Numbered from the stretch's first letter, positions 1-8,514 are shown. The stretch is 64,000 bases of DNA from Salinimicrobium profundisediminis (GCF_026241755.1 NZ_JAPJDA010000020.1:22193-86192); one strand, 5' to 3'. Notes: generated by a model from the letters alone, not told the origin. A program made the numbers and translations.

Positions 1-316
1 TTCCGAAGGTACAGTAGTCGATCGCATCAACATTGAGGAACTCCAGGGAATCGTCACTTCCATCTGAATGCAGGATGGTATAAACCTGTTTAAGACTATT
101 GTCAATATCGTCCCGTTCATAATCGGGATAATAGCAACGCACCCAAAAAGTATCTTCATCGTGCTGATCATAGACTACGATAGACCCCGAAAACCTCAGC
201 AGATCATCATAAAAGACCGGAATTTTGGTGTTTCGATTGTACTTTGCGAGATATTTATGGAACCGGTCGCTAACCGGAAAGCTTGGTTTCTTTTTTGACA
301 TTAATTTTTCCCGCAT
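1..316 (-). CDS. Unknown protein, N-terminal part only
   Basis: An open frame on the minus strand enters from the left edge of the window; only the first 105 codons or so are here. It starts MREKLMSKKK; a second ATG at 301 (MSKKKPSFPVSDRF) is an equally good start. The visible protein is hydrophilic, rich in Asp and Tyr, and has no signal peptide or membrane segment, so it is probably cytoplasmic. I do not recognise the family. The + strand frame over the same bases is its shadow. It is divergent from the ABC exporter genes. A TATTTTTG box 14 bases before the ATG supports a start in this area. Confidence 0.6.
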   Translation of the reverse strand, partial: MREKLMSKKKPSFPVSDRFHKYLAKYNRNTKIPVFYDDLLRFSGSIVVYDQHDEDTFWVRCYYPDYERDDIDNSLKQVYTILHSDGSDDSLEFLNVDAIDYCTFG

Positions 317-330
317 ACGCTGAATTTCCT

Positions 331-338
331 CAAAAATA
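331..338 (-). promoter_or_regulatory. Possible -7 promoter element of the partial gene
   Basis: The minus strand reads TATTTTTG, an exact match to the Bacteroidetes TAnnTTTG box, 14 bases before ATG 316. No TTTG lies at the usual 19-base distance upstream; the nearest is 26 bases away. Confidence 0.4.
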
Positions 339-387
339 AGACTTCTTTTTATTTCGCCGTGTAACAAAACGTTAACTTAGACGTCGA

Positions 388-1308
388 ATGTTAAAACGGT
401 TTACTTTGAAGACAATCCTTCGCCTTAATAATCTCACTAAAAAATTTGGTCCCGTCACGGCGGTTAAAGACCTCTCATTCACCATTGAAAAAGGTAACGT
501 ATATGGCATTTTAGGGCCCAATGGAAGCGGAAAATCCACCACCCTGGGAATCATCCTGAATGTTGTAAATAAGACGAGCGGAGATTTTCAATGGTTCGAT
601 GGTTCGCAGAGTACACATGAAGCCCTTAAAAAAGTGGGGGCCATCATTGAACGTCCCAATTTCTACCCTTACATGACCGCTGCACAAAACCTGGAGCTGG
701 TGTGTAAGATCAAGAATGTTTCAGCAAAAAATATAGATGAAAAGCTGGAAATGGTGGGCTTACTGGACAGAAGGAACAGTAAATTCCGAACATTTTCTTT
801 GGGGATGAAACAAAGGCTGGCAATTGCTTCAGCTTTGCTCAACGACCCGGAGATCCTTATTCTTGATGAACCCACAAACGGACTAGATCCGCAGGGGATT
901 CACCAGATAAGGGAGATCATTACCAGGATTGCTGCTACCGGAACTACTATTCTCTTAGCCTCTCACCTGCTTGACGAAGTAGAGAAGGTTTGCACCCACG
1001 TGGTGATTATCCGCAAAGGGGAAAAACTTTACAGTGGGCCTGTAGACCAGATGAACGCCAGCTTTGGTTTCTTCGAACTCAAGGCTACAAATGATGAAAA
1101 ATTAATGTCCCTGCTCAACTCCCATCCTGCTTTTGGCAAGGTGGTTCAAAAAGGGGAAATCATAACGGCATTTTTGGAAGAGCCGCTGGAAGCCGAAGCC
1201 CTAAACACTTACCTCTTCGAGAACGGCCTTAGCCTCTCCCAGCTCGTAAAACGAAAAGAGAGCTTAGAAGAACAATTCTTATTGTTAACCAACCAAATTT
1301 CTGCCTAA
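388..1308 (+). CDS. ABC-2 type exporter, ATP-binding protein
   Basis: ATPase subunit of an ABC exporter of the CcmA/DrrA-like type, expected at the cytoplasmic face of the inner membrane. Seen in the 306-residue protein: Walker A GPNGSGKST at 43-51, signature SLGMKQ at 137-142, Walker B ILILDEP at 156-162 and the switch His at 193. After about residue 230 a family-typical C-terminal extension follows. The start is uncertain: ATG 388 gives MLKRFTLKTILRL, while the TTG at 406 would give the more usual short N-terminus. Its stop overlaps the ATG of the permease gene by one base, so the two are translated together. Bacitracin- or lantibiotic-type exporters are the nearest well-known relatives, but the substrate cannot be read from the sequence. 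Confidence 0.9.
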   Translation: MLKRFTLKTILRLNNLTKKFGPVTAVKDLSFTIEKGNVYGILGPNGSGKSTTLGIILNVVNKTSGDFQWFDGSQSTHEALKKVGAIIERPNFYPYMTAAQNLELVCKIKNVSAKNIDEKLEMVGLLDRRNSKFRTFSLGMKQRLAIASALLNDPEILILDEPTNGLDPQGIHQIREIITRIAATGTTILLASHLLDEVEKVCTHVVIIRKGEKLYSGPVDQMNASFGFFELKATNDEKLMSLLNSHPAFGKVVQKGEIITAFLEEPLEAEALNTYLFENGLSLSQLVKRKESLEEQFLLLTNQISA

Positions 1309-2144
1309 TGCTACGTTTACTCAATATAGAATATCACAAACTTAGGTTTAGTAAATCTTCAAGGGTTCTAATCACCACCTATTTTATACTCATTACATTT
1401 ATTGCGCTTATCGCTTCCATAGAATTCAATTTTGGGAATGTAAATTTCAGGCTGGCCGATCAGGGGATTTTTAATTTTCCGTACATCTGGCATTTTAACA
1501 GCTACATCGCTGCCACTTTAAAGCTGTTCCTGGCCATTGTGATCGTATCCATGATGTCTAACGAATACAGCAACCGCACAATTAAACAGAACCTCATTGA
1601 CGGGTTGAGCAAAAAGGAATTCGTGCTCTCTAAATTCCTAACGGTGGTTTCTTTTGCCCTTTTATCAACTATTTTCCTGTTTGTAGTTTCGCTTATTTTA
1701 GGCCTTTCTTTTTCAGATTACACCGAGATTTCCATCATCTTTTCAGACATGGAATACCTACTGGCCTACTTCATTAAACTCACAGGATTTTTCGCCTTCT
1801 GTATGTTCCTCGGGATTTTGGTAAAAAGATCGGCTTTTGCGCTGGGTTTCCTGTTCATTTGGTGGATCATGGAAAGTATTGTGAGAGGCGTGATGGAATA
1901 TAAGATCTTCAGGGATTCTAATATTGCTGAAAACATTGCACAGTTCTTTCCTTTAGAATCTATGGCTTTGTTGGTTAGGGAACCTTTCTCCAGGCTCAAC
2001 GCAGTACAATCGGCAGCCACGCAACTGGGTTCAGAGATCACAAAAGACTATTCCATTCACTGGTACCAGCTTCTCATAGTGATGTTGTGGATTGTGATTT
2101 TCGTTTATCTGTCTTATTTACTTCTGAAGAAAAGGGATCTTTAA
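1308..2144 (+). CDS. ABC-2 type exporter, permease
   Basis: Membrane partner of the preceding ATPase; the genes overlap by one base (TAATG). The 278-residue protein has about six hydrophobic segments: near 21-38, 70-85, 105-130, 148-170, 174-190 and 252-272. Between the first two is a loop with aromatic residues, and NEYSNRTIKQNLIDG at about 85-99 matches the cytoplasmic helix of ABC-2 permeases of the bacitracin/lantibiotic group (ABC2_membrane_4-like). No catalytic motif is expected. One ATPase and one permease suggest a homodimeric arrangement. The substrate is unknown. Confidence 0.85.
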   Translation: MLRLLNIEYHKLRFSKSSRVLITTYFILITFIALIASIEFNFGNVNFRLADQGIFNFPYIWHFNSYIAATLKLFLAIVIVSMMSNEYSNRTIKQNLIDGLSKKEFVLSKFLTVVSFALLSTIFLFVVSLILGLSFSDYTEISIIFSDMEYLLAYFIKLTGFFAFCMFLGILVKRSAFALGFLFIWWIMESIVRGVMEYKIFRDSNIAENIAQFFPLESMALLVREPFSRLNAVQSAATQLGSEITKDYSIHWYQLLIVMLWIVIFVYLSYLLLKKRDL

Positions 2145-2180
2145 TTAACCTGATTTTAAACTTTTTAGAAACCGGCAACA

Positions 2181-2211
2181 TTTGTTGGTAGCTTCAAATT
2201 GGCTATTTTTG
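2181..2211 (+). promoter_or_regulatory. uvrB promoter (Bacteroidetes type)
   Basis: TTTG at 2181-2184, 19 bases, then TATTTTTG at 2204-2211: a perfect match to the Bacteroidetes housekeeping sigma consensus TTTG-N19-TAnnTTTG. Transcription would begin near 2215, giving a leader of about 16 bases before the uvrB ATG at 2231. Confidence 0.75.
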
Positions 2212-2230
2212 CAGGTCAGCAAAAAAGTCT

Positions 2231-4234
2231 ATGAAATTCAAAGTAAAGTCCGATTTTAAACCTACAGGAGATCAGCCGCAGGCTATAAAGCAGCTGGTAA
2301 GCGGTATAAACAATAAGGAAAGATACCAAACCCTGTTGGGGGTCACAGGATCTGGAAAAACTTTTACGGTTGCTAATGTGATCGAAGAAGTGCAAAAACC
2401 CACTTTGGTTCTTGCCCACAATAAGACGCTTGCAGCCCAGCTCTATTCAGAATTTAAGCAATTTTTCCCCGAGAATGCGGTGGAATATTTTGTGAGTTAC
2501 TATGATTATTACCAGCCTGAAGCTTTTATCCCTTCCTCGGGTACTTACATAGAGAAAGATCTTTCTATTAACGAAGAGATTGAAAAATTGCGGCTCAGCA
2601 CCACTTCTTCCCTCCTCTCCGGAAGAAGGGACGTGATTGTTGTGGCTTCAGTTTCCTGTCTCTACGGAATCGGGAATCCTGTGGAATTCAAGAAAAACGT
2701 GGTTTCCATAGAAAAAGACATGGTAATTTCACGTACAAAGTTGCTTCATAAGTTGGTACAAAGTTTATATTCAAGGACTGAAGCAGAGTTCACCCACGGA
2801 AATTTCCGCATTAAAGGCGACACCGTGGATATCTTCCCGAGCTATGCTGATAACGCCTTCAGAATTCACTTTTTTGGAGATGAGATTGAAGAAATAGAGG
2901 CTTTTGATCCCGCTACCAACGATGTGATCGAAAAGTACGACCGACTCAATATTTACCCGGCAAACATGTTTGTTACCTCCCCTGATGTTTTACAGGGCGC
3001 CATAAAAGATATACAGGACGACCTGGTAAAGCAGGTTGGTTATTTCCAGGAGATTGGAAAGCATCTTGAAGCAAAGAGGCTGGATGAACGCACCAATTTT
3101 GATCTTGAGATGATCAGGGAACTTGGGTATTGCTCGGGTATTGAGAATTACTCCAGGTATCTTGACGGAAGACCTCCGGGTACAAGACCTTTCTGCCTGC
3201 TGGATTATTTTCCCGATGATTACCTTATGATTGTTGATGAGAGCCACGTGACCATTCCGCAGGTTCATGCCATGTATGGCGGTGACCGCTCAAGAAAGGA
3301 AACGCTTGTAGATTACGGCTTCAGGCTTCCGGCAGCTATGGATAACCGCCCGTTGAAGTTTGAGGAATTTGAAGTACTTCAAAATCAGGTGATCTACGTA
3401 AGTGCTACCCCGGCCGATTATGAGCTTCAGAAGACAGAGGGAATGTACATTGAGCAGGTAATTAGGCCCACCGGCTTACTGGATCCGGTAATTGAAGTGC
3501 GCCCCAGTCTTAACCAGATCGATGATCTTATTGAAGAAATGCAGCTAAGGATTGACAAGGACCAGCGAATTCTCGTTACTACCCTTACCAAGCGCATGGC
3601 CGAAGAACTGACCAAATATTTAACCAGGATTAATATCCGTTGCCGTTACATTCATAGCGATGTTGACACTTTAGAACGGGTAGAAATTATGCAGGACCTT
3701 AGAAAAGGCCTTTTTGACGTACTTGTGGGAGTGAACCTGCTACGGGAAGGGCTCGACCTTCCGGAAGTTTCACTTGTTGCCATTCTCGATGCTGATAAAG
3801 AAGGATTTTTACGCAGCAACAGGTCGCTTACCCAAACCATTGGTCGTGCCGCACGCCACCTCGAAGGAAAAGCCATCATGTATGCCGACAAGATCACGGA
3901 CAGTATGCAAAAAACTATTGACCAGACGGAATACAGGCGAGAAAAGCAGCTGCAGTACAACGAGAAGAACAATATCACCCCCACCGCATTAAAGAAATCT
4001 TTCGAAAATATGCTGGTAGGCAAAAAACCTGAACCTTATATATATGAAGTCGCTCCAGATCTAAAAGCTGCTGAAGCAGAAACAGAATACTTCAGCAAAC
4101 CTCAATTAGAAAAGCGCATCAGGGAAAAAAGAAAGGCTATGGAAGCTGCGGCCAAAGAACTCGATTTTATGACTGCTGCTAAACTAAGGGATGAAATAAA
4201 AATGCTTCAGGAGAAAGTCAAAGAAGCTTCTTAA
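2231..4234 (+). CDS. uvrB: Excinuclease ABC subunit B
   Basis: DNA damage recognition and loading helicase of nucleotide excision repair, working with UvrA and UvrC in the cytoplasm. The 667 residues equal the usual family length. Visible: Walker A GVTGSGKT at 37-44, the beta-hairpin region [17 protein letters not shown] near 96-112 that inserts between DNA strands, the DESHV Walker B near 339, helicase motif VI (QTIGRAARH) near 537, and a C-terminal UVR motif near 625-665 that contacts UvrC. The ATG at 2231 follows a consensus promoter. No SOS-type LexA site was recognised upstream. The gene stands alone; uvrA and uvrC are not in the window. Confidence 0.98.
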   Translation: MKFKVKSDFKPTGDQPQAIKQLVSGINNKERYQTLLGVTGSGKTFTVANVIEEVQKPTLVLAHNKTLAAQLYSEFKQFFPENAVEYFVSYYDYYQPEAFIPSSGTYIEKDLSINEEIEKLRLSTTSSLLSGRRDVIVVASVSCLYGIGNPVEFKKNVVSIEKDMVISRTKLLHKLVQSLYSRTEAEFTHGNFRIKGDTVDIFPSYADNAFRIHFFGDEIEEIEAFDPATNDVIEKYDRLNIYPANMFVTSPDVLQGAIKDIQDDLVKQVGYFQEIGKHLEAKRLDERTNFDLEMIRELGYCSGIENYSRYLDGRPPGTRPFCLLDYFPDDYLMIVDESHVTIPQVHAMYGGDRSRKETLVDYGFRLPAAMDNRPLKFEEFEVLQNQVIYVSATPADYELQKTEGMYIEQVIRPTGLLDPVIEVRPSLNQIDDLIEEMQLRIDKDQRILVTTLTKRMAEELTKYLTRINIRCRYIHSDVDTLERVEIMQDLRKGLFDVLVGVNLLREGLDLPEVSLVAILDADKEGFLRSNRSLTQTIGRAARHLEGKAIMYADKITDSMQKTIDQTEYRREKQLQYNEKNNITPTALKKSFENMLVGKKPEPYIYEVAPDLKAAEAETEYFSKPQLEKRIREKRKAMEAAAKELDFMTAAKLRDEIKMLQEKVKEAS

Positions 4235-4323
4235 ATGTTAAATTTCACACCCAACTTATAATATGTGAGATAATTAACTACCTTCATTTGCATTAGTGTC
4301 TCCCCGATTTAAAATTTCAACTT

Positions 4324-5535
4324 GTGTACAAGCTTCTAATTTCGGGGATTTTCCTGATGCTATTCTGTGGAAAAATAACAGCCCAGGTAGGGATCAATAC
4401 ATATGAGCCAAAAGCTCAGCTCGACATCTACACCGAAAATCCGAATTCCCCCGAACCTACCGACGGTATTCTTATCCCACGCATCTCAAATTTCCCTGCG
4501 ACCAATCCCACCGCCGAGCAGCACGGGATGCTCGTATTTCTCAGCTCTCAAAAAGGGCAATTTTCACCCGGATTTTACTGGTGGGATTCGGTTAGCGGTA
4601 ACTGGCAGGGCGTGGGTGGCAAGGCTACTTCCGACTTTTATAAAACAGGAACCACCTCCCCCTCAACCAGCCCCGATGATGCTGTATTTAGGAAAGGAAA
4701 CGTAAGTATTGGCGGGTCTTCTACTAATGTAAAATTAAAGGTAATGATAGACAATGCTGAAGATCACAACATTCGCACTCCGCTGGAAGTAGAAAATACC
4801 AGCGCTACCACAAAGAACGTGACTTATGGCATTTTAAGCAGTAACAACACAGCCACCCAGGATAAGAAATATGGGATAAAAAACTCGGTTAGTGGCGCCG
4901 GAATTGGAATTCACTACGGAATATTTAACGAGGTGAACCAAAACACCAATGAAGAGATCTACGGAATCTACAATGATGTAGGGAAGACTTTTGGATCTAC
5001 CAAAAACCACTACGGGATCTACAATGAAATTGGCACCGAACAGGGCAACGGCTTTGTCTACGGCATTTACAGCACCGCTTTTGGCAATGACCCAAAAAAG
5101 GTATTTGCAGGCTACTTTGCCGGAAGAGTAGGCATAGGAACTACAGGAAATGATTACGTATTACCCGATACCCGCGGACTGGCAGACCAGGTGCTTATGA
5201 CAGATGCTAACGGACTGGTGACATGGAAGTATCCGAATTCAGGGATCTACTCTTCTACAGCCACCAGCACCGGCGCTTTCCAAATTACGCCCGAAACTTA
5301 TAGTTTGCGTATTAACAATCAGGTGAGCAGCATTGTCATACCCGATGCCGCCACCAATAAAGGCCGGCTCATTTACCTGCTCAACTGGCCGGGAAATACT
5401 ATTAAAACCCTCGAATTTATTGGCAGTAACGACCTTTTTGACATTACTACAAACTCTACGGTCAATACGATTGCACCGGGACAGAAATACCTCATTCAAA
5501 GCGCCGGGAACCGATGGATTTTACTGGACAAGTAA
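4324..5535 (+). CDS. Secreted repeat protein, tail-fibre/adhesin-like
   Basis: Unknown function, probably surface-exposed or secreted. The frame can only open at GTG 4324, because an in-frame TAG lies at 4294-4296. Residues 1-20 form a signal peptide, with likely cleavage before QVGINT. The QVGINT...P.A.LDI opening and later VSIGG and RVGIGT are common in Flavobacteriaceae proteins related to phage tail-fibre heads. Residues 168-250 carry six YGI-centred repeats spaced 15-17 residues (168, 183, 198, 213, 230, 246), as in a stacked beta fold. No Por sorting domain or lipobox was seen. A hairpin terminator directly follows the stop. Confidence 0.8.
   Translation: MYKLLISGIFLMLFCGKITAQVGINTYEPKAQLDIYTENPNSPEPTDGILIPRISNFPATNPTAEQHGMLVFLSSQKGQFSPGFYWWDSVSGNWQGVGGKATSDFYKTGTTSPSTSPDDAVFRKGNVSIGGSSTNVKLKVMIDNAEDHNIRTPLEVENTSATTKNVTYGILSSNNTATQDKKYGIKNSVSGAGIGIHYGIFNEVNQNTNEEIYGIYNDVGKTFGSTKNHYGIYNEIGTEQGNGFVYGIYSTAFGNDPKKVFAGYFAGRVGIGTTGNDYVLPDTRGLADQVLMTDANGLVTWKYPNSGIYSSTATSTGAFQITPETYSLRINNQVSSIVIPDAATNKGRLIYLLNWPGNTIKTLEFIGSNDLFDITTNSTVNTIAPGQKYLIQSAGNRWILLDK
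4825..5073 (+). repeat. Six in-frame YGI repeats inside the secreted protein
   Basis: Codons for Tyr-Gly-Ile followed by (Tyr/Phe/Lys)-Asn recur at residues 168, 183, 198, 213, 230 and 246, a period of 15-17 residues. The DNA copies differ more than the protein copies, which suggests the repeat is kept for its fold. Confidence 0.75.
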
Positions 5536-5560
5536 AAAAGCGCCCAAAGGACGCTTTTTT
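5534..5560. terminator. Bidirectional intrinsic terminator
   Basis: An A-run, AAAAAAGCG, a short C/G-rich centre, then CGCTTTTTT forms a hairpin with a T-run on either strand. It lies between the converging secreted-protein and hsp20 genes and can serve both. Confidence 0.8.
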
Positions 5561-5587
5561 AAAATTCTTAAAATCTGATTTCGATAA

Positions 5588-6034
5588 TTAACCAATCTCA
5601 ATCATGCGTTTTGCCTGTACCTTTGCGTCTTCACGTTTGGGAAGGTTGATCATCAACACCCCTTCTTTATACTCTGCCGAAATCTTGTCGGCTTCTACAG
5701 TATCAGGAAGGCTAAAGGCCCTTTTGAAGCTGGTGTAGCTAAATTCGCGACGGGTAAATCTTCCTCCGTTCTCTTTTTTTTCATTTTCTTTCTTTTCTTC
5801 AGCAGAAATTGTGAGTAGGCCGTTGTCGAGTTCAAGATTGAAATCTTTTTTGGTCATGCCTGGCGCTGCAAGCTCGAGATTAAAAGCATCATCATTTTCA
5901 GAAATATTCACAGCGGGAACGCTGGTACCAATACGGTTCATTCCTGAATTTCCATTGTCCATCCAGTCGGTTTTGAACATGTCATCAAAAATTGATGGAA
6001 GCCAGTTGTCGGTGTTTCTTTTAATAAGGTTCAT
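5588..6034 (-). CDS. Small heat-shock protein (Hsp20 / alpha-crystallin)
   Basis: ATP-independent holdase chaperone of the cytoplasm that binds unfolding proteins as an oligomer. The 148-residue length is typical. The alpha-crystallin domain spans about 40-135: it opens with PAVNISENDDAFNLELAAPG, has the charged KKENEKKEN loop, and contains the conserved A-x-Y-K-x-G-V-L motif (AEYKEGVLMINLPK). The C-terminal tail MIEIG holds the I-x-I anchor. It is transcribed alone, divergently from the DUF1456 gene, with a TGACA direct repeat in the 219-base space upstream. Confidence 0.95.
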   Translation of the reverse strand: MNLIKRNTDNWLPSIFDDMFKTDWMDNGNSGMNRIGTSVPAVNISENDDAFNLELAAPGMTKKDFNLELDNGLLTISAEEKKENEKKENGGRFTRREFSYTSFKRAFSLPDTVEADKISAEYKEGVLMINLPKREDAKVQAKRMIEIG

Positions 6035-6143
6035 AATATTAATATTTTGAGATTAAACTTTTTTTACTTTTCATTCGGTGTAAGGCAAATTAAATACCAA
6101 CTGGCTATTCAAGACTTTATGGCATAATTTTACCAAAATATAC

Positions 6144-6156
6144 TGACATAATGACA
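6144..6156. promoter_or_regulatory. TGACA direct repeat between hsp20 and the DUF1456 gene
   Basis: TGACATAATGACA (minus strand TGTCATTATGTCA) holds two TGACA copies 8 bases apart, 110 bases upstream of hsp20 and 98 bases before the DUF1456 start. It could be an operator for a stress regulator of either gene. No protein is known to bind it here. Confidence 0.35.
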
Positions 6157-6253
6157 TTTTAGGATCCTCTGGTGTTTATTTATATTATAGTTATACCTCT
6201 CAAACTTCATTTTTAAATTCAGGTTACGTACTTTTACGGCTCAAAATTCACCT

Positions 6254-6499
6254 ATGCCTTTATCGAATAATGATATCTTCAAAAAGCTGCGAGTTGCTTT
6301 AAAACTAAGGGATGAAGATATTGTTCACATTTGCTCCCTTGTTGATTTCAAGGTCACAAAAAGTGAAATTGGTGCGATCTTTAGAAGTGAGGACCACCCA
6401 AAATACATGGAATGTGGAGACCAGTTTCTTCGGAATTTTTTAAACGGACTGGTAATCTACAAACGCGGACCCATGCCTAAAAAAGAAGACAAAAAATAG
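6254..6499 (+). CDS. DUF1456 family protein, single-domain form
   Basis: Small protein of unknown function related to E. coli YehS. The start MPLSNNDIFKKLRVALKLRDEDI and the later F.V.KSEIGAIFR.EDHP..M.CGDQ.LRNFLNGL pattern fit the DUF1456 repeat. Well-known members have two such repeats in about 150 residues; this one has only one repeat in 81 residues and ends in a basic, hydrophilic tail. cysH begins three bases after the stop, so both genes probably share an mRNA. Confidence 0.8.
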   Translation: MPLSNNDIFKKLRVALKLRDEDIVHICSLVDFKVTKSEIGAIFRSEDHPKYMECGDQFLRNFLNGLVIYKRGPMPKKEDKK

Positions 6500-6502
6500 C
6501 CG

Positions 6503-7192
6503 ATGGAAATTGTTGCAGAAAAAAGAGTTGTTACGGCTGCCGAAGTTGACAGACTGAATCTTAAATACCGAAAGCTCGACCTTCACGAAAGGATCGAAGA
6601 ACTATACAACGATTTTAACCTTGCCGAAGTTATGCTTACCAGCTCTTTTGCTGCTACTTCGGCTTTCCTTTTAAAATTATTTTCAGACGTTAACCGCGAC
6701 CAGCTGGTATATTTTATTGATACTGGATACCATTTCGAGGAAACCCTGGAATACAGACAAAAACTTACTGATCTCTACGGACTCAAGGTAAAATCTGTAA
6801 GCGCCCTAAAAGAAGAACACGAGTTTACACAAAAAGATAAGACCTGGGAAAAAGATCCCGATTTTTGTTGCCATATCAACAAGGTAAAACCCCTTGATCT
6901 GGTTAAGGCAAAATATACCGTTTGGGTAAGCGGACTCATGGAATGGCAGAGCGAACATCGTGCTAGCCTCAATATCTTCGAGAACCGCGGAGACATCCTA
7001 AAGTTTTATCCGCTGCTAGACGTTACTAAAGAGGAGCGGGATGAATTCATTAAAAAACACCAGTTACCTTTTCACCCACTGGTAAAGAAAGGATATCATT
7101 CTATTGGATGTTCCCATTGTACTTCGCCGGGAGTTGAAAGATCGGGCCGCTGGAACAACAATCCAAAAACAGAATGTGGTTTACACCTTTAA
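6503..7192 (+). CDS. cysH: Adenylyl-sulfate (APS/PAPS) reductase, iron-sulfur type
   Basis: Reduces activated sulfate to sulfite with thioredoxin, in assimilatory sulfate reduction in the cytoplasm. The 229-residue protein has a PP-loop-like TSSFAATSAF at 46-55, the Cys pair at 122-123 (DFCCHINK), C203-x-x-C206 (GCSHC) and the C-terminal ECGLHL with catalytic Cys225. The CC plus CxxC set binds a 4Fe-4S cluster and marks the APS-reducing subgroup rather than the cluster-free PAPS reductase of E. coli. It follows the DUF1456 gene by three bases. No other sulfate genes (cysD, cysN, cysI) lie in the window. Confidence 0.93.
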   Translation: MEIVAEKRVVTAAEVDRLNLKYRKLDLHERIEELYNDFNLAEVMLTSSFAATSAFLLKLFSDVNRDQLVYFIDTGYHFEETLEYRQKLTDLYGLKVKSVSALKEEHEFTQKDKTWEKDPDFCCHINKVKPLDLVKAKYTVWVSGLMEWQSEHRASLNIFENRGDILKFYPLLDVTKEERDEFIKKHQLPFHPLVKKGYHSIGCSHCTSPGVERSGRWNNNPKTECGLHL

Positions 7193-7194
7193 AT

Positions 7195-7225
7195 AAAAAC
7201 CCGGAGTGATTCTTCCGGGTTTTTT
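7195..7225. terminator. Intrinsic terminator after cysH
   Basis: AACCCGGA, a loop, then TCCGGGTT followed by six Ts. An A-run precedes it, so it may also end transcription from the converging gene at 7251. Confidence 0.85.
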
Positions 7226-7250
7226 ACTTTTAAAGCTAATGGGTCCTGAC

Positions 7251-7589
7251 TTAACTCATGCGCTTCACTACAGTAAGTTCATAAATTTTGCCTTTTACCC
7301 AGGCTTCTACAGGCAATTGCTCATTAGACAATTGCTTTTGAATGTAAGAATTCACCTCCTCATTGGAAGAAGAAACCTGCAAACTCTGGATCTTCTGATC
7401 TTCAGAAACAGAAAAGAAAATTGTGATTTCAAGTGGCTCACATTGATTGGCTAATTCCAGGTTCTCAAGCATTCTTTCAACTTCAACAGAGACAGAATCG
7501 GGATTTGCGAGATTCCTGATTTCCTTTGCTGAAACAGATGAGGAAAGAATTATTACACACATTACCAGCAACAGTTTTAAATTTTTCAT
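7251..7589 (-). CDS. Small secreted protein, paralogue A
   Basis: Unknown function. The 112-residue protein has a clear signal peptide (MKNLKLLLVMCVIILSSSVSA) and a periplasmic or secreted remainder. From VEVERMLENLEL to the end it aligns with the next gene upstream at 7819: shared features are (V/I)ERML, an FF-centred strand, a K-I strand, S.NEEVN, KQL.N or KRL.N, and K.YEL near the end. The spacing of strands and helix resembles a TonB C-terminal-like fold, but I cannot assign the family. The gene has its own upstream element of ECF-promoter type shared with its paralogue. Confidence 0.75.
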   Translation of the reverse strand: MKNLKLLLVMCVIILSSSVSAKEIRNLANPDSVSVEVERMLENLELANQCEPLEITIFFSVSEDQKIQSLQVSSSNEEVNSYIQKQLSNEQLPVEAWVKGKIYELTVVKRMS

Positions 7590-7636
7590 GATGTTCGTTT
7601 TTTAGATTAATTGATGCGATTTGATGATTGATGATT

Positions 7637-7670
7637 TACTATAAAGACTTTTAAAAATACTGATTGTTAC
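7637..7670 (-). promoter_or_regulatory. Possible ECF-sigma promoter of paralogue A
   Basis: On the minus strand GTAACAATCA, 11 bases, then AGTCTTTATAGTA. Counted from AAC to GTC the spacer is 17 bases, as in ECF sigma promoters (-35 with AAC, -10 with GTC). The same two blocks at the same spacing and distance precede paralogue B. Confidence 0.45.
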
Positions 7671-7785
7671 ACGGTTACATATTTTTAACAAAAGTTTCAC
7701 ACATTTTGATGTAAGGTTTTTGATTCCTAAAACAGCTTTCTGGTTGTTATCATTAATGAATTAGGAATGAAGAAAAGGCGCCTAT

Positions 7786-7814
7786 AAAAAAATCCGGGTA
7801 TTCCCCCGGATTTT
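7786..7814 (-). terminator. Intrinsic terminator of paralogue B
   Basis: AAAATCCGGG, loop, CCCGGATTTT, with an A-run on the left that becomes a T-run on the minus strand, five bases past the stop of the 7819 gene. Confidence 0.85.
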
Positions 7815-7818
7815 GAAC

Positions 7819-8166
7819 TTATCTTGTGGCCTGCACCCTTACCGGCAGTTCATAAACTTTTTCAGACTTCCAGGAATCGCCGTGGAGCTTTTGATTGGTA
7901 AGTCGCTTCTTCAAAAAAGCATTGACTTCTTCATTTGGGGATTCAACTAGCAGGACCTTAATTTTTCTTGACCCGGTCATTTCAAAAAATACAGTTGCAG
8001 TAAAATCTTCTTCTATGACTAAACCAGAATCGGAGAGCATTCGTTCAATTTGATAACTTATTGAACCTGTCTTTGCTTCAAATTCAAAAGAAGAAGGAGA
8101 GCCGGCAAAGGCTACAGTTGATAAGGTCATCACTACAGCGGCTAAAAATGATTTACAACGTTTCAT
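7819..8166 (-). CDS. Small secreted protein, paralogue B
   Basis: Unknown function; 115 residues with a signal peptide (MKRCKSFLAAVVMTLSTVAFA). The mature part aligns without long gaps with paralogue A: YQIERML, TVFFEMTGSRKIKVLL, SPNEEVNAFLKKRLTNQKL and KVYELPV. A tandem duplication followed by divergence is the simplest explanation. The two genes have separate terminators and separate but similar upstream elements, so each is probably its own transcription unit under one regulator. Confidence 0.75.
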   Translation of the reverse strand: MKRCKSFLAAVVMTLSTVAFAGSPSSFEFEAKTGSISYQIERMLSDSGLVIEEDFTATVFFEMTGSRKIKVLLVESPNEEVNAFLKKRLTNQKLHGDSWKSEKVYELPVRVQATR

Positions 8167-8212
8167 AATTGTTCGTTTTAAAGGTTAATATTAAATGATT
8201 GATTGATGATTG

Positions 8213-8246
8213 TACTTTAGAGACTATTTGTCAATTTGATTGTTAC
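8213..8246 (-). promoter_or_regulatory. Possible ECF-sigma promoter of paralogue B
   Basis: Minus strand GTAACAATCA, 11 bases, AGTCTCTAAAGTA, 47 bases before the ATG (48 for paralogue A). The spacers between the blocks differ in sequence, while the blocks and their distances are kept, which argues for function rather than leftover duplication. Confidence 0.45.
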
Positions 8247-8514
8247 AGTTATTTTTCACTCTAATGCTTCTTTTAAGCCAAAAACCTACCTGTAGTTTCT
8301 TCCCAGTATTTATATTATTACCTGATAAATCCAGTGTTTTGAGACCTTCAGGATGATTTCACCTTCATTATTCTTTGTTTTACATTTCAGAATAAAAATA
8401 TTTTAATTCCTGCTTCCGAAGAAAGATTCTGGGTTATGAAAATGTTGCAGAATGTTTATCAAATCTTCCCAGATGAAAATTCGAGGTAAATTATTTCCGA
8501 AGATATTATAAACG
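8247..8514. other. AT-rich intergenic stretch without recognised content
   Basis: With its flanks this forms the 395-base space between paralogue B and sucC. Apart from the upstream element and the sucC terminator I see no gene, RNA or clear repeat in it. Confidence 0.6.
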
